In this document: positions 1 to 8,473 of the stretch, piece after piece
How the letters are laid out: each line of letters starts with the position of its first letter
Numbering within the stretch: position 1 is the stretch's first letter
Assembly (NCBI RefSeq): GCF_900090195.1
Contig: NZ_LT607803.1
Span: 2,418,001-2,482,000 of the forward strand
Length of the DNA: 64,000 nt
Reading direction: 5' to 3'
Origin: Variovorax sp. HW608
Lineage (GTDB): Bacteria; Pseudomonadota; Gammaproteobacteria; Burkholderiales; Burkholderiaceae_C
Notes under the pieces: generated by a model
The model's database searches: none
What the model was told of the DNA's origin: nothing
What the model saw: only the letters and a program-made list of their open reading frames with translations
Program-made: the position numbers and the translations under genes

Positions 1-53
1 TACAGGGCATCGAAGCGGAGTTCGTAGGCGCCGTCGGCAGGTGGGTTGGCCAT
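1..53 (-). CDS. 5' end of an unidentified gene running off the window
   Basis: An ATG on the minus strand at 53-51 has a good ribosome binding site (aggag, 8 nt upstream) and opens a frame to the window edge, beginning MANPPADGAYELRFDAL. Only about 17 residues are visible, so no family can be assigned. It is divergent from the CBS gene at 273; the 219-nt region between them carries an FNR-type box that points toward the CBS gene. Confidence 0.5.
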   Translation of the reverse strand, partial: MANPPADGAYELRFDAL

Positions 54-198
54 AGGATTCTCCTGATTGAAGTGATCCCGTAAAGTCAATCTAGTCGGTG
101 CGCATGGCCGAACGGTCAACGGCGAGAAACGGAAGGCAACACTGCGTGAACGATCGATGTCCTGTCGCAATGAGTTTGTGGGTGGAGCCCGGCGCTGA

Positions 199-239
199 TT
201 GATCTTCGTCATGGCGTGTCCGGACGCGCCGCCTAAAGT
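199..239 (+). promoter_or_regulatory. FNR-type box and -10 for CBS gene
   Basis: The palindrome TTGATCTTCGTCAT (199-212) is followed after 21 nt by TAAAGT (234-239). A start near 246 would place the box centre at about -41, the class II activator position. It lies 60 nt upstream of the CBS gene at 273. Confidence 0.75.
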
Positions 240-272
240 GGGAACCCCCATCACATCACTCACGGAGATCCC

Positions 273-779
273 ATGAACATCGCCAGCTTGTGCCGCCGCG
301 AAGTCGTTGCCGTTCCCGCAGCGGCCTCCCTCCCGCAAGTCGCAGCCCGCATGTCGGAAGAACATGTCGGTTCGGTCGTCGTGGTGACAGGGGACGACCC
401 GCCACGCGTCACGGGCATCCTCACCGATCGCGACCTGGCGCTCGATGTCGTCGGCAGCGGTCAGTCGGGCAGCAATCTGAGCGCGGGCGATCTCGCCAGG
501 AAGTCGCTCGTCGCGGTGCCCGGCAGTGCCAGTGTCCAGGAGGCCACTGCCACCATGGAAAAGGCCGGCGTGCGTCGGGTCCTCGTGGTCGACGACGCGG
601 GCCGGGTGACCGGGCTCGTGGCCGCCGAGGATCTGATGGCGGCCATCTCCGACGAACTGGCCCAACTCGCGCGTGCTCTGCGAGGTGGGATCGAGCGCGA
701 GAAGAGCGAGCGCAAGGCGGCCACTGAGCCAGCCGGACCCCGGCCTGTGTTTCCCTCGTTCGGAACCGCGGTGCAGTAA
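273..779 (+). CDS. CBS-domain pair protein
   Basis: A 168-residue cytoplasmic protein made of two tandem CBS motifs (about residues 8-65 and 75-130). Signatures are GILTDRDLALDVV in the first repeat and GVRRVLVVDDAGRVTGLV in the second, followed by a charged tail. CBS pairs usually bind adenine nucleotides and act as energy sensors; no catalytic domain is attached. The ATG has an upstream ggagat ribosome site and an FNR-type promoter. It is a paralogue of the CBS genes at 1927, 15968 and 40936, closest to 15968 (same MN.-.LCRRE.V start). The ligand and partner are unknown. Confidence 0.9.
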   Translation: MNIASLCRREVVAVPAAASLPQVAARMSEEHVGSVVVVTGDDPPRVTGILTDRDLALDVVGSGQSGSNLSAGDLARKSLVAVPGSASVQEATATMEKAGVRRVLVVDDAGRVTGLVAAEDLMAAISDELAQLARALRGGIEREKSERKAATEPAGPRPVFPSFGTAVQ

Positions 780-807
780 GCCCCAGCGCCGGCCGGGGCA
801 CCGGAGG

Positions 808-1458
808 TCAGTCGATCATGAGGTCGTTGACCACCGAGCTCACGCCGGGCGCCGACCAGGCCGCGCCCTGCACCGCGTTGAGTTCCGCCCAGGAGTGGAC
901 CCTGCCTTTGAGGCGGACCTCGGAGCCCTCCACCGTGACCTGGATGTGGCCGGCTTCGCGGTCGGCCTGGCGCGACAGGGCGTCGTGAAGCCGCTTCTCG
1001 ATATCGACCACCTTCACCTTCGGAATGATCCTGATCGCGTTCGTGACGCCGGTGACGCCCATCAGGTTGCGCACCGCCTTCTCGGCGGCCCGGCGCTGGT
1101 AGTCCCACTCGACTTCGCCGTTCAGGGTGACCCAGCCGTTCTCGACCTCCGGCTTGATCGTGGCGGCCGGCACGAGCGCCGACCATTCGAGGCCGCGTTC
1201 GGCCGCGAGGGCGATGTCGGCATCGCTGCGCGTCGCGTCGTCGGGCAGCTTGACGGTGATCTCCACCGCCAGTGCCTTGACCCCCTTGACGCGACGGGCC
1301 GCGGATTCGGCGGCGTGCTTCTCGGCGTGGCTGGCGACGTGGCCCGTCAGGGTGACGATGCCGTCCGCGGCGATCACCCCGATCTGGGTCGAGTGGATCG
1401 CGGGATCCCAGTCCAGTTCGGCCTGGACGTCGCTCCTGAGTTGTGCATCGGATCGCAT
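808..1458 (-). CDS. BON-domain protein (three BON repeats)
   Basis: 216 residues with three BON repeats (about residues 5-70, 80-145 and 150-215), each showing the GxVTLxG / VxGVxxVxN pattern. There is no signal peptide, so unlike OsmY or outer-membrane BON proteins it is probably cytoplasmic. BON domains are thought to bind membranes or phospholipid; the role here is inferred as stress-related. The start MRSDAQLRSDVQAELDWDPAI aligns with paralogues at 7799, 26402, 32552 (broken) and 41475 (remnant). It ends convergently 28 nt from the CBS gene. It is the last gene of a minus-strand series from 3156 downward. Confidence 0.88.
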   Translation of the reverse strand: MRSDAQLRSDVQAELDWDPAIHSTQIGVIAADGIVTLTGHVASHAEKHAAESAARRVKGVKALAVEITVKLPDDATRSDADIALAAERGLEWSALVPAATIKPEVENGWVTLNGEVEWDYQRRAAEKAVRNLMGVTGVTNAIRIIPKVKVVDIEKRLHDALSRQADREAGHIQVTVEGSEVRLKGRVHSWAELNAVQGAAWSAPGVSSVVNDLMID

Positions 1459-1490
1459 GTGACTTCCTTTCGTTGAGTGGTCGCGGCCGG

Positions 1491-1910
1491 TCAGTCGGGC
1501 AGGATGGGCCAGTAGAGGGTGGCGGTGACGGCTTCCCTGCCGATGTGCACGTTGATCGTGCGGGCCAGGCCGCGGTAGGTGGCCCGCACGCGGTAGGCGC
1601 CGGGGTTCAGAGCAACGTACAGCAAGGGGCCGCAGTCCTTGAAGGGACCATGGGTCCGCCCCCGCTCGACGGGCTCGACGACGACGTCGACGCCCGAGAG
1701 ATAGGCGCCGGTGCCCGCCTCGGCGAAGGTGAGCCGCAGGTTGTAGAGGCTGCGGCTCAGTTGCATGCGGTGCTGGTCTTCCTCGCCGATGCCGCCGCTC
1801 ACGTGCGTCCCCGGGGGCAGGAGAGGCGATGCAGCCGCGGGCGCCAGGGCGCCGGCACAGAGTGCGCCCACGAGCCATGCGGTGGCGAAGCGGGATGCGG
1901 GCATTCGCAT
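1491..1910 (-). CDS. Secreted hypothetical protein with signal peptide
   Basis: 139 residues. The N-terminus is positively charged and then hydrophobic (FATAWLVGALCAGALAPAAAS), a typical Sec signal peptide with predicted cleavage near AAA-SP. The mature part is beta-rich and ends with a segment resembling an Ig-like or carboxypeptidase-regulatory fold (PGAYRVRATYRGLARTINV), so it may be a periplasmic accessory protein. I do not recognise a named family. The ATG at 1910 (two codons before a second ATG at 1904) begins 16 nt after the CBS gene stop, so it is probably co-transcribed with 2319-1927 and 3156-2329. Confidence 0.7.
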   Translation of the reverse strand: MRMPASRFATAWLVGALCAGALAPAAASPLLPPGTHVSGGIGEEDQHRMQLSRSLYNLRLTFAEAGTGAYLSGVDVVVEPVERGRTHGPFKDCGPLLYVALNPGAYRVRATYRGLARTINVHIGREAVTATLYWPILPD

Positions 1911-1926
1911 GATGCGAGCCGTCCGC

Positions 1927-2319
1927 TCAGCGAAGGCCCTCGGGCACGAAGGTCCGCACGAAGTCCAGCGCCGAGACGACGCCGGCAATGCCGTTGCGGT
2001 CGCTCACGGCCACGTGGTGGATGCCGCGCTCGACCATGAGCGCGGCCACCATGGCGACCGGTGTCCCGGCGTCCACCACGACCGGCTTGTAGGTGCACAT
2101 CTGCCAGGCACGGGTCGTGGCGGGATCGCGGCCCTGCGCGTGGAAAGCCACGAGATCCGAGGCGCTGATGATCCCGGCCACCTCGCGATTCGTCGGCTCG
2201 AGCACGGGGACCCAGGTCAGGTGCCGGCTGGCGAGCAGTGCCTCCACCTGGGCCACCGTGTCGTCCATGCCCACGCTGACGACGGGACGCTGCATCAGGG
2301 AGGAAATGGCTTGGCTCAT
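1927..2319 (-). CDS. CBS-domain pair protein
   Basis: 130 residues forming two CBS motifs (residues about 8-60 and 72-128) with no other domain: PVVSVGMDDTVAQVEALL and later GIHHVAVSDRNGIAGVVSALDF. Probably an adenine-nucleotide-sensing regulatory subunit. The start ATG has a gaggag ribosome site 7 nt upstream. It is preceded by the USP gene (9 nt gap) and followed by the secreted hypothetical, so these form a minus-strand operon. More divergent than the other CBS genes of the island. Confidence 0.88.
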   Translation of the reverse strand: MSQAISSLMQRPVVSVGMDDTVAQVEALLASRHLTWVPVLEPTNREVAGIISASDLVAFHAQGRDPATTRAWQMCTYKPVVVDAGTPVAMVAALMVERGIHHVAVSDRNGIAGVVSALDFVRTFVPEGLR

Positions 2320-2328
2320 GTCGACTCC

Positions 2329-3156
2329 TCAATGCGCCATGAGGACCGGAAGCGTCATCGAATCCAGCACGGTCCGCGTCGCGCCGCCGAGCAGCAGCTC
2401 GCGCGCGCGGCTGTGCCCGTAGCAGCCCATGACGAGCAGATCGGCATCGCAGTCGGAGGCGATCGAAAGGATCGCCTCGCCGTCGCTGTCCGGCGCGAGC
2501 CTTGCGTGCTCGTGGACCCGCTCGATGCCGTGCAGGCGCAGGTAGTCGCGCACGTCGATGGGCACGGAATGCCACTCGGCCCCGTCTTCCTCGACCAGAT
2601 GGACGTGGTGTGCCTTCTGCAGGAAGGGAATCGCCGCCGCGAGCGCGCGCGCGCACTCGCGCGTGGGCTTCCACGCCACCAGTGCGCTGTCCGGCGAATC
2701 CGCGATCTCGCCGGCGAAGGGAATGATCAGCGCCGGACGCCCGCTGCCGATCACGACCGATTCGACGAAGTCGGCAGGAACGTCGAAGCCGGTCGCATCG
2801 GCCGGATCGCGCTGGCCCAGAAAGAGCAGATCGGCGAGCAGCGCCCGGCGGGTGAAGGTCTCGATGACCGGATCGCCGTCCAGTTCGAGCCATTCGCAGG
2901 GCTGGTTCGCGAGGGCGCAGGAGCGATCGTAGGTCGCCAGCGCACGTCGGCGGTGTTCGGCCTCGATGCGCGCGTCCGGCGGCAGCGGCGGCATGCCGGG
3001 GCCCACCGGCAGCAGGGGCAGGTGGCTCGGAGCGACTGCAAACAGTGCGCTGACGCGGGCCCGCCAGGCGAGCGCGAGTCTGAGCGCGAGGTTCATGCGC
3101 ACCGCGGCGCGTGCCGTGCCGTCCAGGTGCACGAGAAGGGATTGAAACGCGGTCAT
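2329..3156 (-). CDS. Universal stress protein, two-domain type
   Basis: 275 residues, twice the usual USP length. The N-terminal half begins SLLVHLDGTARAAVRMNLAL; the C-terminal half carries the conserved end DLLVMGCYGHSRARELLLGGATRTVLDSMTLPVLMAH, the UspA-type nucleotide loop G-x2-G-x9-G(S/T). Cytoplasmic, probably binding ATP. It closely resembles the USP at 24298. The ATG has aaagga upstream. The shortened USP (3355-3197) lies just upstream on the same strand, under the promoter at 3414-3373, and may be the first gene of this operon. Confidence 0.9.
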   Translation of the reverse strand: MTAFQSLLVHLDGTARAAVRMNLALRLALAWRARVSALFAVAPSHLPLLPVGPGMPPLPPDARIEAEHRRRALATYDRSCALANQPCEWLELDGDPVIETFTRRALLADLLFLGQRDPADATGFDVPADFVESVVIGSGRPALIIPFAGEIADSPDSALVAWKPTRECARALAAAIPFLQKAHHVHLVEEDGAEWHSVPIDVRDYLRLHGIERVHEHARLAPDSDGEAILSIASDCDADLLVMGCYGHSRARELLLGGATRTVLDSMTLPVLMAH

Positions 3157-3196
3157 GGTCCTTTGCCCGTCTTTCCAGACACGCCTCGTTGTTCGG

Positions 3197-3355
3197 CTAT
3201 TCGATCGACAGTGCCCCGGTCGGCTGGTGGATGCGGACCGCCTCATGGACCAGCCGGAGCCGGCCATGGGTCAGCTGCGCCAGGCGGATGGCCTCTTCGA
3301 GTCCGTGCTGCGAGACCGGGCTGCCGTCGACGGGGACCAGGATGCGTTGGTACAT
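3197..3355 (-). pseudogene. Universal stress protein with internal deletion
   Basis: A 52-residue open frame. It starts exactly like a single-domain USP (MYQRILVPVDGSPVSQHGLE...RLRLVH) and then jumps directly to a USP C-terminal tail (QPTGALSIE, compare PSGALAIE at the end of the USP at 7113). About 90 internal codons, including the GxxG nucleotide loop, are missing without loss of frame. The ribosome site (aaggagg) and the FNR-type promoter upstream are intact, so it is probably still transcribed. A stable fold is unlikely. Confidence 0.75.
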
Positions 3356-3372
3356 GGAACCTCCTTGGGTCC

Positions 3373-3414
3373 AGTATCGAAAGGGCAGCGAAGGAAGCAC
3401 TTGATCTGGCGCAA
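3373..3414 (-). promoter_or_regulatory. FNR-type box and -10 for USP operon
   Basis: On the minus strand TTGCGCCAGATCAA (3414-3401) is followed after 22 nt by GATACT (3378-3373), then a short leader with AAGGAGG before the ATG at 3355. One half-site is the TTGCG variant. Confidence 0.75.
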
Positions 3415-3445
3415 ACGACGGTCATCGGGTGCCCCGACGAAGGAT

Positions 3446-3718
3446 TCAGGCGCTGCGCAAGGCGTCGACCAGCACGGCCTGCATGATGCGGCGGTGGTCG
3501 TCCTGTGCGGCTTCGTCGTCGACCGCCACGTCCCCGATCCACAGCACCCAGCGGCCGGGCCCGGAGGCGTCCGCGACCGCGGGCATTTTTTCGCCGCCGC
3601 CCCCGGCGCGGGTCTTCGTGAGGATCGCGACGCCCATCGCGCGGGCCGCGGTCGGAACATCCGGGCCCGCGGCCTGCGTCCGTTGCCGGTTGCGACGTGC
3701 GGACTTGACGCCGCTCAT
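3446..3718 (-). CDS. Small hypothetical protein ending HRRIMQAVLVDALRSA
   Basis: 90 residues: a basic N-terminus, a glycine-rich middle (TRAGGGGEKMPAVADASGPG) and a C-terminus WIGDVAVDDEAAQDDHRRIM. No family is recognised. The C-terminal motif recurs at 62440-62357 (ESHHRIMQAILVHTLLGA), another FNR-boxed locus, so this looks like a real small family of the island. The ATG at 3718 is 46 nt from an FNR-type box shared with the divergent exporter operon, but the -10 on this side is poor and no clear ribosome site is seen. Confidence 0.5.
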   Translation of the reverse strand: MSGVKSARRNRQRTQAAGPDVPTAARAMGVAILTKTRAGGGGEKMPAVADASGPGRWVLWIGDVAVDDEAAQDDHRRIMQAVLVDALRSA

Positions 3719-3763
3719 CAATATCGATGCGTCCTCGACCCGCTGCGGTTCGAGCAAGCTTGT

Positions 3764-3804
3764 TTGATCTGCGTCATGCGGGGCGCCCACTCGCAGCCTA
3801 GAGT
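3764..3804 (+). promoter_or_regulatory. FNR-type box and -10, apparently leaderless
   Basis: TTGATCTGCGTCAT (3764-3777), 21 nt, TAGAGT (3799-3804). Counting +1 as seven bases after the last -10 base puts it exactly on the A of the ATG at 3811, so the exporter mRNA may be leaderless. Confidence 0.7.
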
Positions 3805-3810
3805 CGCAGC

Positions 3811-5145
3811 ATGAAGCTCGATCCCTCGTCGGCGGATGTACGCCCGGGCGACTCCGGCCCGCGGGTCGCCGCGCAGTCGACGCCGCCGGGCCTCGCGCAG
3901 CCGCCGCATCCGGGGGTGTTCGCCCTGATCCGGCGCCGTGCACCTGCGGCGCTGGCCGTGCTGGCGCTCGTCGCCTTGGGGCTCTGGTTCGGCCCGAGTG
4001 TGCTGTGGGGGCCGCGTGTCGCCGTCACGCCGGTGCTGCGCGGCGACTTCGTCCAGTCGGTGGTGGCCAGTGGCCATGTCGAGGCGCCTCACCGGGTCAG
4101 CATCGGCGCCCAGCTCGCCGGCGAGGTGAGGGCGGTGCCCGTGTCTGAAGGGCAGGAGGTCGTGGCGGGCCAGGTGCTCATCCAGCTGGTCGACGCCGAA
4201 TGGGTCGCCGTCGCCGCGCAGGCCGACGCGGCGGTGCAGCAGGCCGAAGCGCGCCTCAGGCTGCTGCGCGAAGTGCAGGCGCCGGTGGCCGCGCAGGCCT
4301 TGCGGCAGGCCGAGATCGGCGCGCAGAACGCGCGTGCGCAGTGGCGCAGGAACGTGGCGCTGCGCGAGCAGGGCTTCATCGGCCAGGCCGCGCTGGACGA
4401 CTTGCGCAAGGCGGTCGACCTCAGCGAGGCGCAGGTGCTCACGGCCCGAAGCCAGCTCGCGAGTGCGCAGCCCGGCGGCGGCGACCACGCCGTGGCGACC
4501 ACCGCCCTGGCCGAGGCGCGTGCCGCTGCGACGGCCGCGCACTCGCGTCTGAACTACGCGACGATCAAGGCGCCCGTGGCCGGTACGTTGATCGACCGCT
4601 CGGTGGAGCCGGGCGATGTGGTGCAGCCCGGCAAGGCGCTGATGGTGCTCTCGCCGGCGGGCCAGACGCAGCTCGTGGTGCAGATCGACGAGAAGAACCT
4701 GGCCTTGCTCGCGTTCGGGCAGCAGGCGCTGGCGTCGGCCGATGCCTATGCCGACCAGCACTTCGCCGCCGAGCTGGTCTACATCAATCCCGGCGTGGAC
4801 GTTCAGCGCGGCTCGGTCGAAGTCAAGCTGGCCGTGCCGCATCCACCGGCCTACCTGCGCCAGGACATGACCGTGTCGGTGCAGATCCGCACGGCTTCCC
4901 GCAGCCAGACGCTGCTGCTGGCGAGCGATGCGGTGCGCGATGCCGATCGCGGCGAGCCCTGGGTGCTGAAGGTCGATGGCCACCACGCGAGGCGCCAGCG
5001 CGTCAAGCTGGGCCTGCATTCGGGCGGCCAGAGCGAAGTGCTCGAGGGACTGCAGGCCGGCGACCTGGTGGTGCCGGCGTCGACGCCCGACATCGCCGAC
5101 GGCGCGCGCCTGCAGCCCCGCGTGCGGACCGGTTCCGCCTCCTGA
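3811..5145 (+). CDS. Periplasmic adaptor subunit of ABC exporter (MacA/HlyD-like)
   Basis: 444 residues. It has a cytoplasmic N-terminus, one membrane anchor (ALAVLALVALGLWF, about residues 48-62), a split lipoyl-like domain (VSIGAQLAGEVRAVPVSEGQ and APVAGTLIDRSVEPGDVV) flanking a long alpha-helical hairpin, and a C-terminal beta-barrel/MP domain. This is the order of the membrane fusion protein family used by MacAB-type tripartite pumps. It forms an operon with the FtsX-like permease and ATPase downstream. The substrate is unknown; no outer-membrane TolC partner is in the window. An FNR-type promoter abuts the ATG. Confidence 0.9.
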   Translation: MKLDPSSADVRPGDSGPRVAAQSTPPGLAQPPHPGVFALIRRRAPAALAVLALVALGLWFGPSVLWGPRVAVTPVLRGDFVQSVVASGHVEAPHRVSIGAQLAGEVRAVPVSEGQEVVAGQVLIQLVDAEWVAVAAQADAAVQQAEARLRLLREVQAPVAAQALRQAEIGAQNARAQWRRNVALREQGFIGQAALDDLRKAVDLSEAQVLTARSQLASAQPGGGDHAVATTALAEARAAATAAHSRLNYATIKAPVAGTLIDRSVEPGDVVQPGKALMVLSPAGQTQLVVQIDEKNLALLAFGQQALASADAYADQHFAAELVYINPGVDVQRGSVEVKLAVPHPPAYLRQDMTVSVQIRTASRSQTLLLASDAVRDADRGEPWVLKVDGHHARRQRVKLGLHSGGQSEVLEGLQAGDLVVPASTPDIADGARLQPRVRTGSAS

Positions 5146-5158
5146 CGGTTCGCTCGCC

Positions 5159-6386
<1,228 letters not shown>

Positions 6387-6394
<8 letters not shown>

Positions 6395-7076
6395 ACCGGT
6401 GGTTCGCATGCGCGGCGTGCGCAAGGCCTTTCACGTCGGCCTGCCGATCGAGACCGAGGTGCTGCACGGCATCGACCTGGACCTGGTGCCGGGCGAGTTC
6501 TGTGCCGTGATGGGCCCCTCGGGGTCGGGCAAGAGCACGCTGCTGAACATCATCGGCCTGCTGGACCGTCCGACCGCCGGCTCGCTGCGCATCTGCGGAG
6601 AGGAAACCGTGGGCCTGGACGACCAAGCGATCACCCGGCTGCGTGGGCACGGCATCGGCTTCGTCTTCCAGTATCACAACCTGCTCTCGGGCTTCACGGC
6701 CCTGGAAAACGTGATGATGCCGATGATCGGCAGTTCCGGCTTCAGCGAGCGGAGCATGGCCCGGCGGGCGGCGGGATTGCTCGACAGCGTCGGCCTGTCG
6801 AAGTGGCGTGACAACCTGGCCACCAATCTCAGCGGAGGGCAGCAGCAGCGGGTGGCGGTGGCGCGCGCGCTCGCGATGAATCCGCGCCTGCTACTGGCCG
6901 ATGAACCGACCGGCAACCTGGACAGCCAGTCGGCCGACGCGGTGTTCTCGCTCTTGCACGAAGCCAATCGGGAGGAGGGCATGGCGGTCCTGTTCGTCAC
7001 CCACAACGCGGTGCTGGCCGAGCGCTGCGACCGCATCGTGCGGGTCGTTGACGGCCGCCTGGTCAACCCCGCGTGA
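6387..7076 (+). CDS. ABC exporter ATP-binding protein (LolD/MacB-like)
   Basis: 229 residues. Walker [10 protein letters not shown] (about residues 43-51), ABC signature [15 protein letters not shown], Walker [13 protein letters not shown] and the H-loop VTHN are all present, so it should be an active ATPase. The start is a GTG at 6387 overlapping the permease stop; this matches the family's usual N-terminus. Its last 24 codons and stop region are duplicated (about 80 % identity, no gaps) at the end of the ribonucleotide reductase gene at 12004-12093. Confidence 0.92.
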
Positions 7077-7093
7077 TGAGCGCGATCAGGGCG
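7004..7093 (+). repeat. 90-bp repeat, copy 1 (ABC ATPase 3' end)
   Basis: These 90 bp match 12004-12093 with 18 mismatches and no gaps. They cover the last codons of the ATPase ([11 protein letters not shown] core), its stop and the conserved gatcagggcg beyond it. Confidence 0.85.
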
Positions 7094-7112
7094 CCTGACG
7101 CGCGCCCGCGGC

Positions 7113-7420
7113 TCATTCGATCGCCAGCGCGCCGCTGGGCAGCGTCACGCGAAGCGGCTTGCGCCCGGCCTCCGCCTCCGTCTTTTCGCCCTCGGTCGGC
7201 TGCTCGATCGCGCGCACCAGCAGGATGGGGACGGGCGCGATGCGCAGGATCTGCTCGGCGCTGCTGCCGAGGAACAAGCGCTTCGCCCCGCGGCGGCCGT
7301 GGGTGCCCAGCACGATCAGATCGGCCGGCCAGCTCGCGGCCTCGTTCGTGACGAGCTCGGGCACCGAGCCGTCGAGGTTGTCGCGCAGTATCGGATGCCA
7401 GGTGGGCGGACATTCGCTGC
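7113..7420 (-). pseudogene. Universal stress protein lacking its N-terminus
   Basis: The reading frame holds the C-terminal two thirds of a single-domain USP: LVTNEAASWPADLIVLGTHG, then a GAKRLFLGSSAEQILR nucleotide loop and PVPILLVRA. The tail is GRKPLRVTLPSGALAIE. A GTG at 7364 could restart translation, but homologous sequence continues upstream (LRDNLDGSVPELV) to a stop inside an FNR-type box at about 7433. The first 50-60 residues, including the VxVDGS ATP-contact strand, have been deleted together with the original promoter spacing. Confidence 0.7.
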
Positions 7421-7423
7421 CGG

Positions 7424-7437
7424 ATGATCTGGATCAA
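7424..7437 (-). promoter_or_regulatory. FNR-type box upstream of truncated USP
   Basis: TTGATCCAGATCAT on the minus strand. The nearest -10-like hexamer, GATACT (7392-7387), is 31 nt away instead of the usual 21-22 and lies in what was coding sequence, consistent with a deletion that moved the box. Confidence 0.55.
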
Positions 7438-7459
7438 GCCGCATCGGCCAGTGCCGCGC

Positions 7460-7500
7460 TTGAGCTGCGTCAACCGCGATCGCGGCCTGCGCGCCATATC
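7460..7500 (+). promoter_or_regulatory. FNR-type box without an obvious target gene
   Basis: TTGAGCTGCGTCAA (7460-7473), 21 nt, CATATC (7495-7500). The geometry is right, but the next 300 nt hold no recognisable gene. The stretch 7501-7683 is otherwise empty and the next promoter begins at 7684, suggesting that a gene was lost here. Confidence 0.55.
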
Positions 7501-7683
7501 AGGGCCTCTGTTCAAGGACACCCCCCATATACCAGCAGATTCTCACGACGAGCTGTCTGCCGCCTTCGCGATTCGATCGACCCAGGGACGGCAAGGCCCC
7601 GCGCCGCGCTCACTGCGTGAAGGCCCGTGTCTTGACGCGCATCACGCTTTGCCTGAGTTGAATGGTGCCGCTTGCTGTCTGAA

Positions 7684-7725
7684 TTGCGATGAATCAATCG
7701 AGGCGGAGTCACCTCCTCCTACGAT
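7684..7725 (+). promoter_or_regulatory. FNR-type box and -10 for BON gene
   Basis: TTGCGATGAATCAA (7684-7697), 22 nt, TACGAT (7720-7725), 74 nt before the ATG at 7799. Confidence 0.65.
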
Positions 7726-7798
7726 CTCTTGCACGTGCAGGCGCTGCGCGCCTCGCGGGATCGAATCGGCAGATGCAACGCCAGTGGAAAGGTCGATC

Positions 7799-8449
7799 AT
7801 GAAGACAGATGCCCAACTCAAGAAGGACGTGGAGAGCGAACTCGAGTGGGATCCGGCGATCAACGCAGCCCACGTCGGGGTCATGGTGGAGAACGGCGTG
7901 GTCACGCTCACCGGGCACCTCGGCACCTACGGGGAGAAGTTCCTGGTGGAGCGCGCGGTCCAGCGCGTGCAGGGCGTCAGGGCGCTTGCGCTCGAGCTGG
8001 ATGTCAAGCTTGCGCCGAGTCACCAGCGAAGCGATTCCGAGATCGCGGCCGCTGCGGAAGATGCGCTGACGTGGAGCGCGCAGGTCCCTGCCGGCATCAG
8101 CCTGAAGGTCGAGCAGGGATGGGTCACGCTCAAGGGCGACGTGGAGTGGGAGTACCAGCGCAATGCGGCGGCGCGCGCCGTGCGCTCGCTCAAGGGGGTG
8201 GTGGGTGTCAGCAACAGCATCGTTCTGAGGCAGCGTGCCGCTCATTCCAATGTGGCGACCAAGATTCGCGAGGCATTGGTTCGCCAGGCCGAGAAGGAGG
8301 CAGAGGACATCGACGTGGTCATCGATGGATCCGAGGCGACACTGCGTGGCACCGTCCACTCGTGGGCGGAGCGTACGGCCGCGCAGGCTGCCGCATGGTC
8401 CGCCGTGGGCGTCACGAGTGTCGTCAACGAACTGAAGGTCGCGAACTGA
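7799..8449 (+). CDS. BON-domain protein (three BON repeats)
   Basis: 216 residues, with three BON repeats in the same arrangement as the protein at 808-1458. The opening MKTDAQLKKDVESELEWDPA is characteristic of the island's BON family, and each repeat has the GxVTLxGxV core. It has no signal peptide. The ATG at 7799 is preceded by ggaaagg. A role at the membrane under energy stress is an inference from the family and the FNR-type promoter. The PaaK-like ligase follows 24 nt later and may be co-transcribed. Confidence 0.88.
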   Translation: MKTDAQLKKDVESELEWDPAINAAHVGVMVENGVVTLTGHLGTYGEKFLVERAVQRVQGVRALALELDVKLAPSHQRSDSEIAAAAEDALTWSAQVPAGISLKVEQGWVTLKGDVEWEYQRNAAARAVRSLKGVVGVSNSIVLRQRAAHSNVATKIREALVRQAEKEAEDIDVVIDGSEATLRGTVHSWAERTAAQAAAWSAVGVTSVVNELKVAN

Positions 8450-8473
8450 GGTCCTGCGGCCGAGCTCGAGGCC

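Noticed and set aside
781..798. Rho-independent terminator after the first CBS gene
   Set aside because: CCCC...GGGG hairpin is present but has no T-tract and short arms; high-GC sequence gives many such stems.
7632..7645. TTGACGCGCATCAC as another FNR-type promoter
   Set aside because: No -10-like hexamer at 21-22 nt on either strand and no target; it may be a chance or relic half-site.
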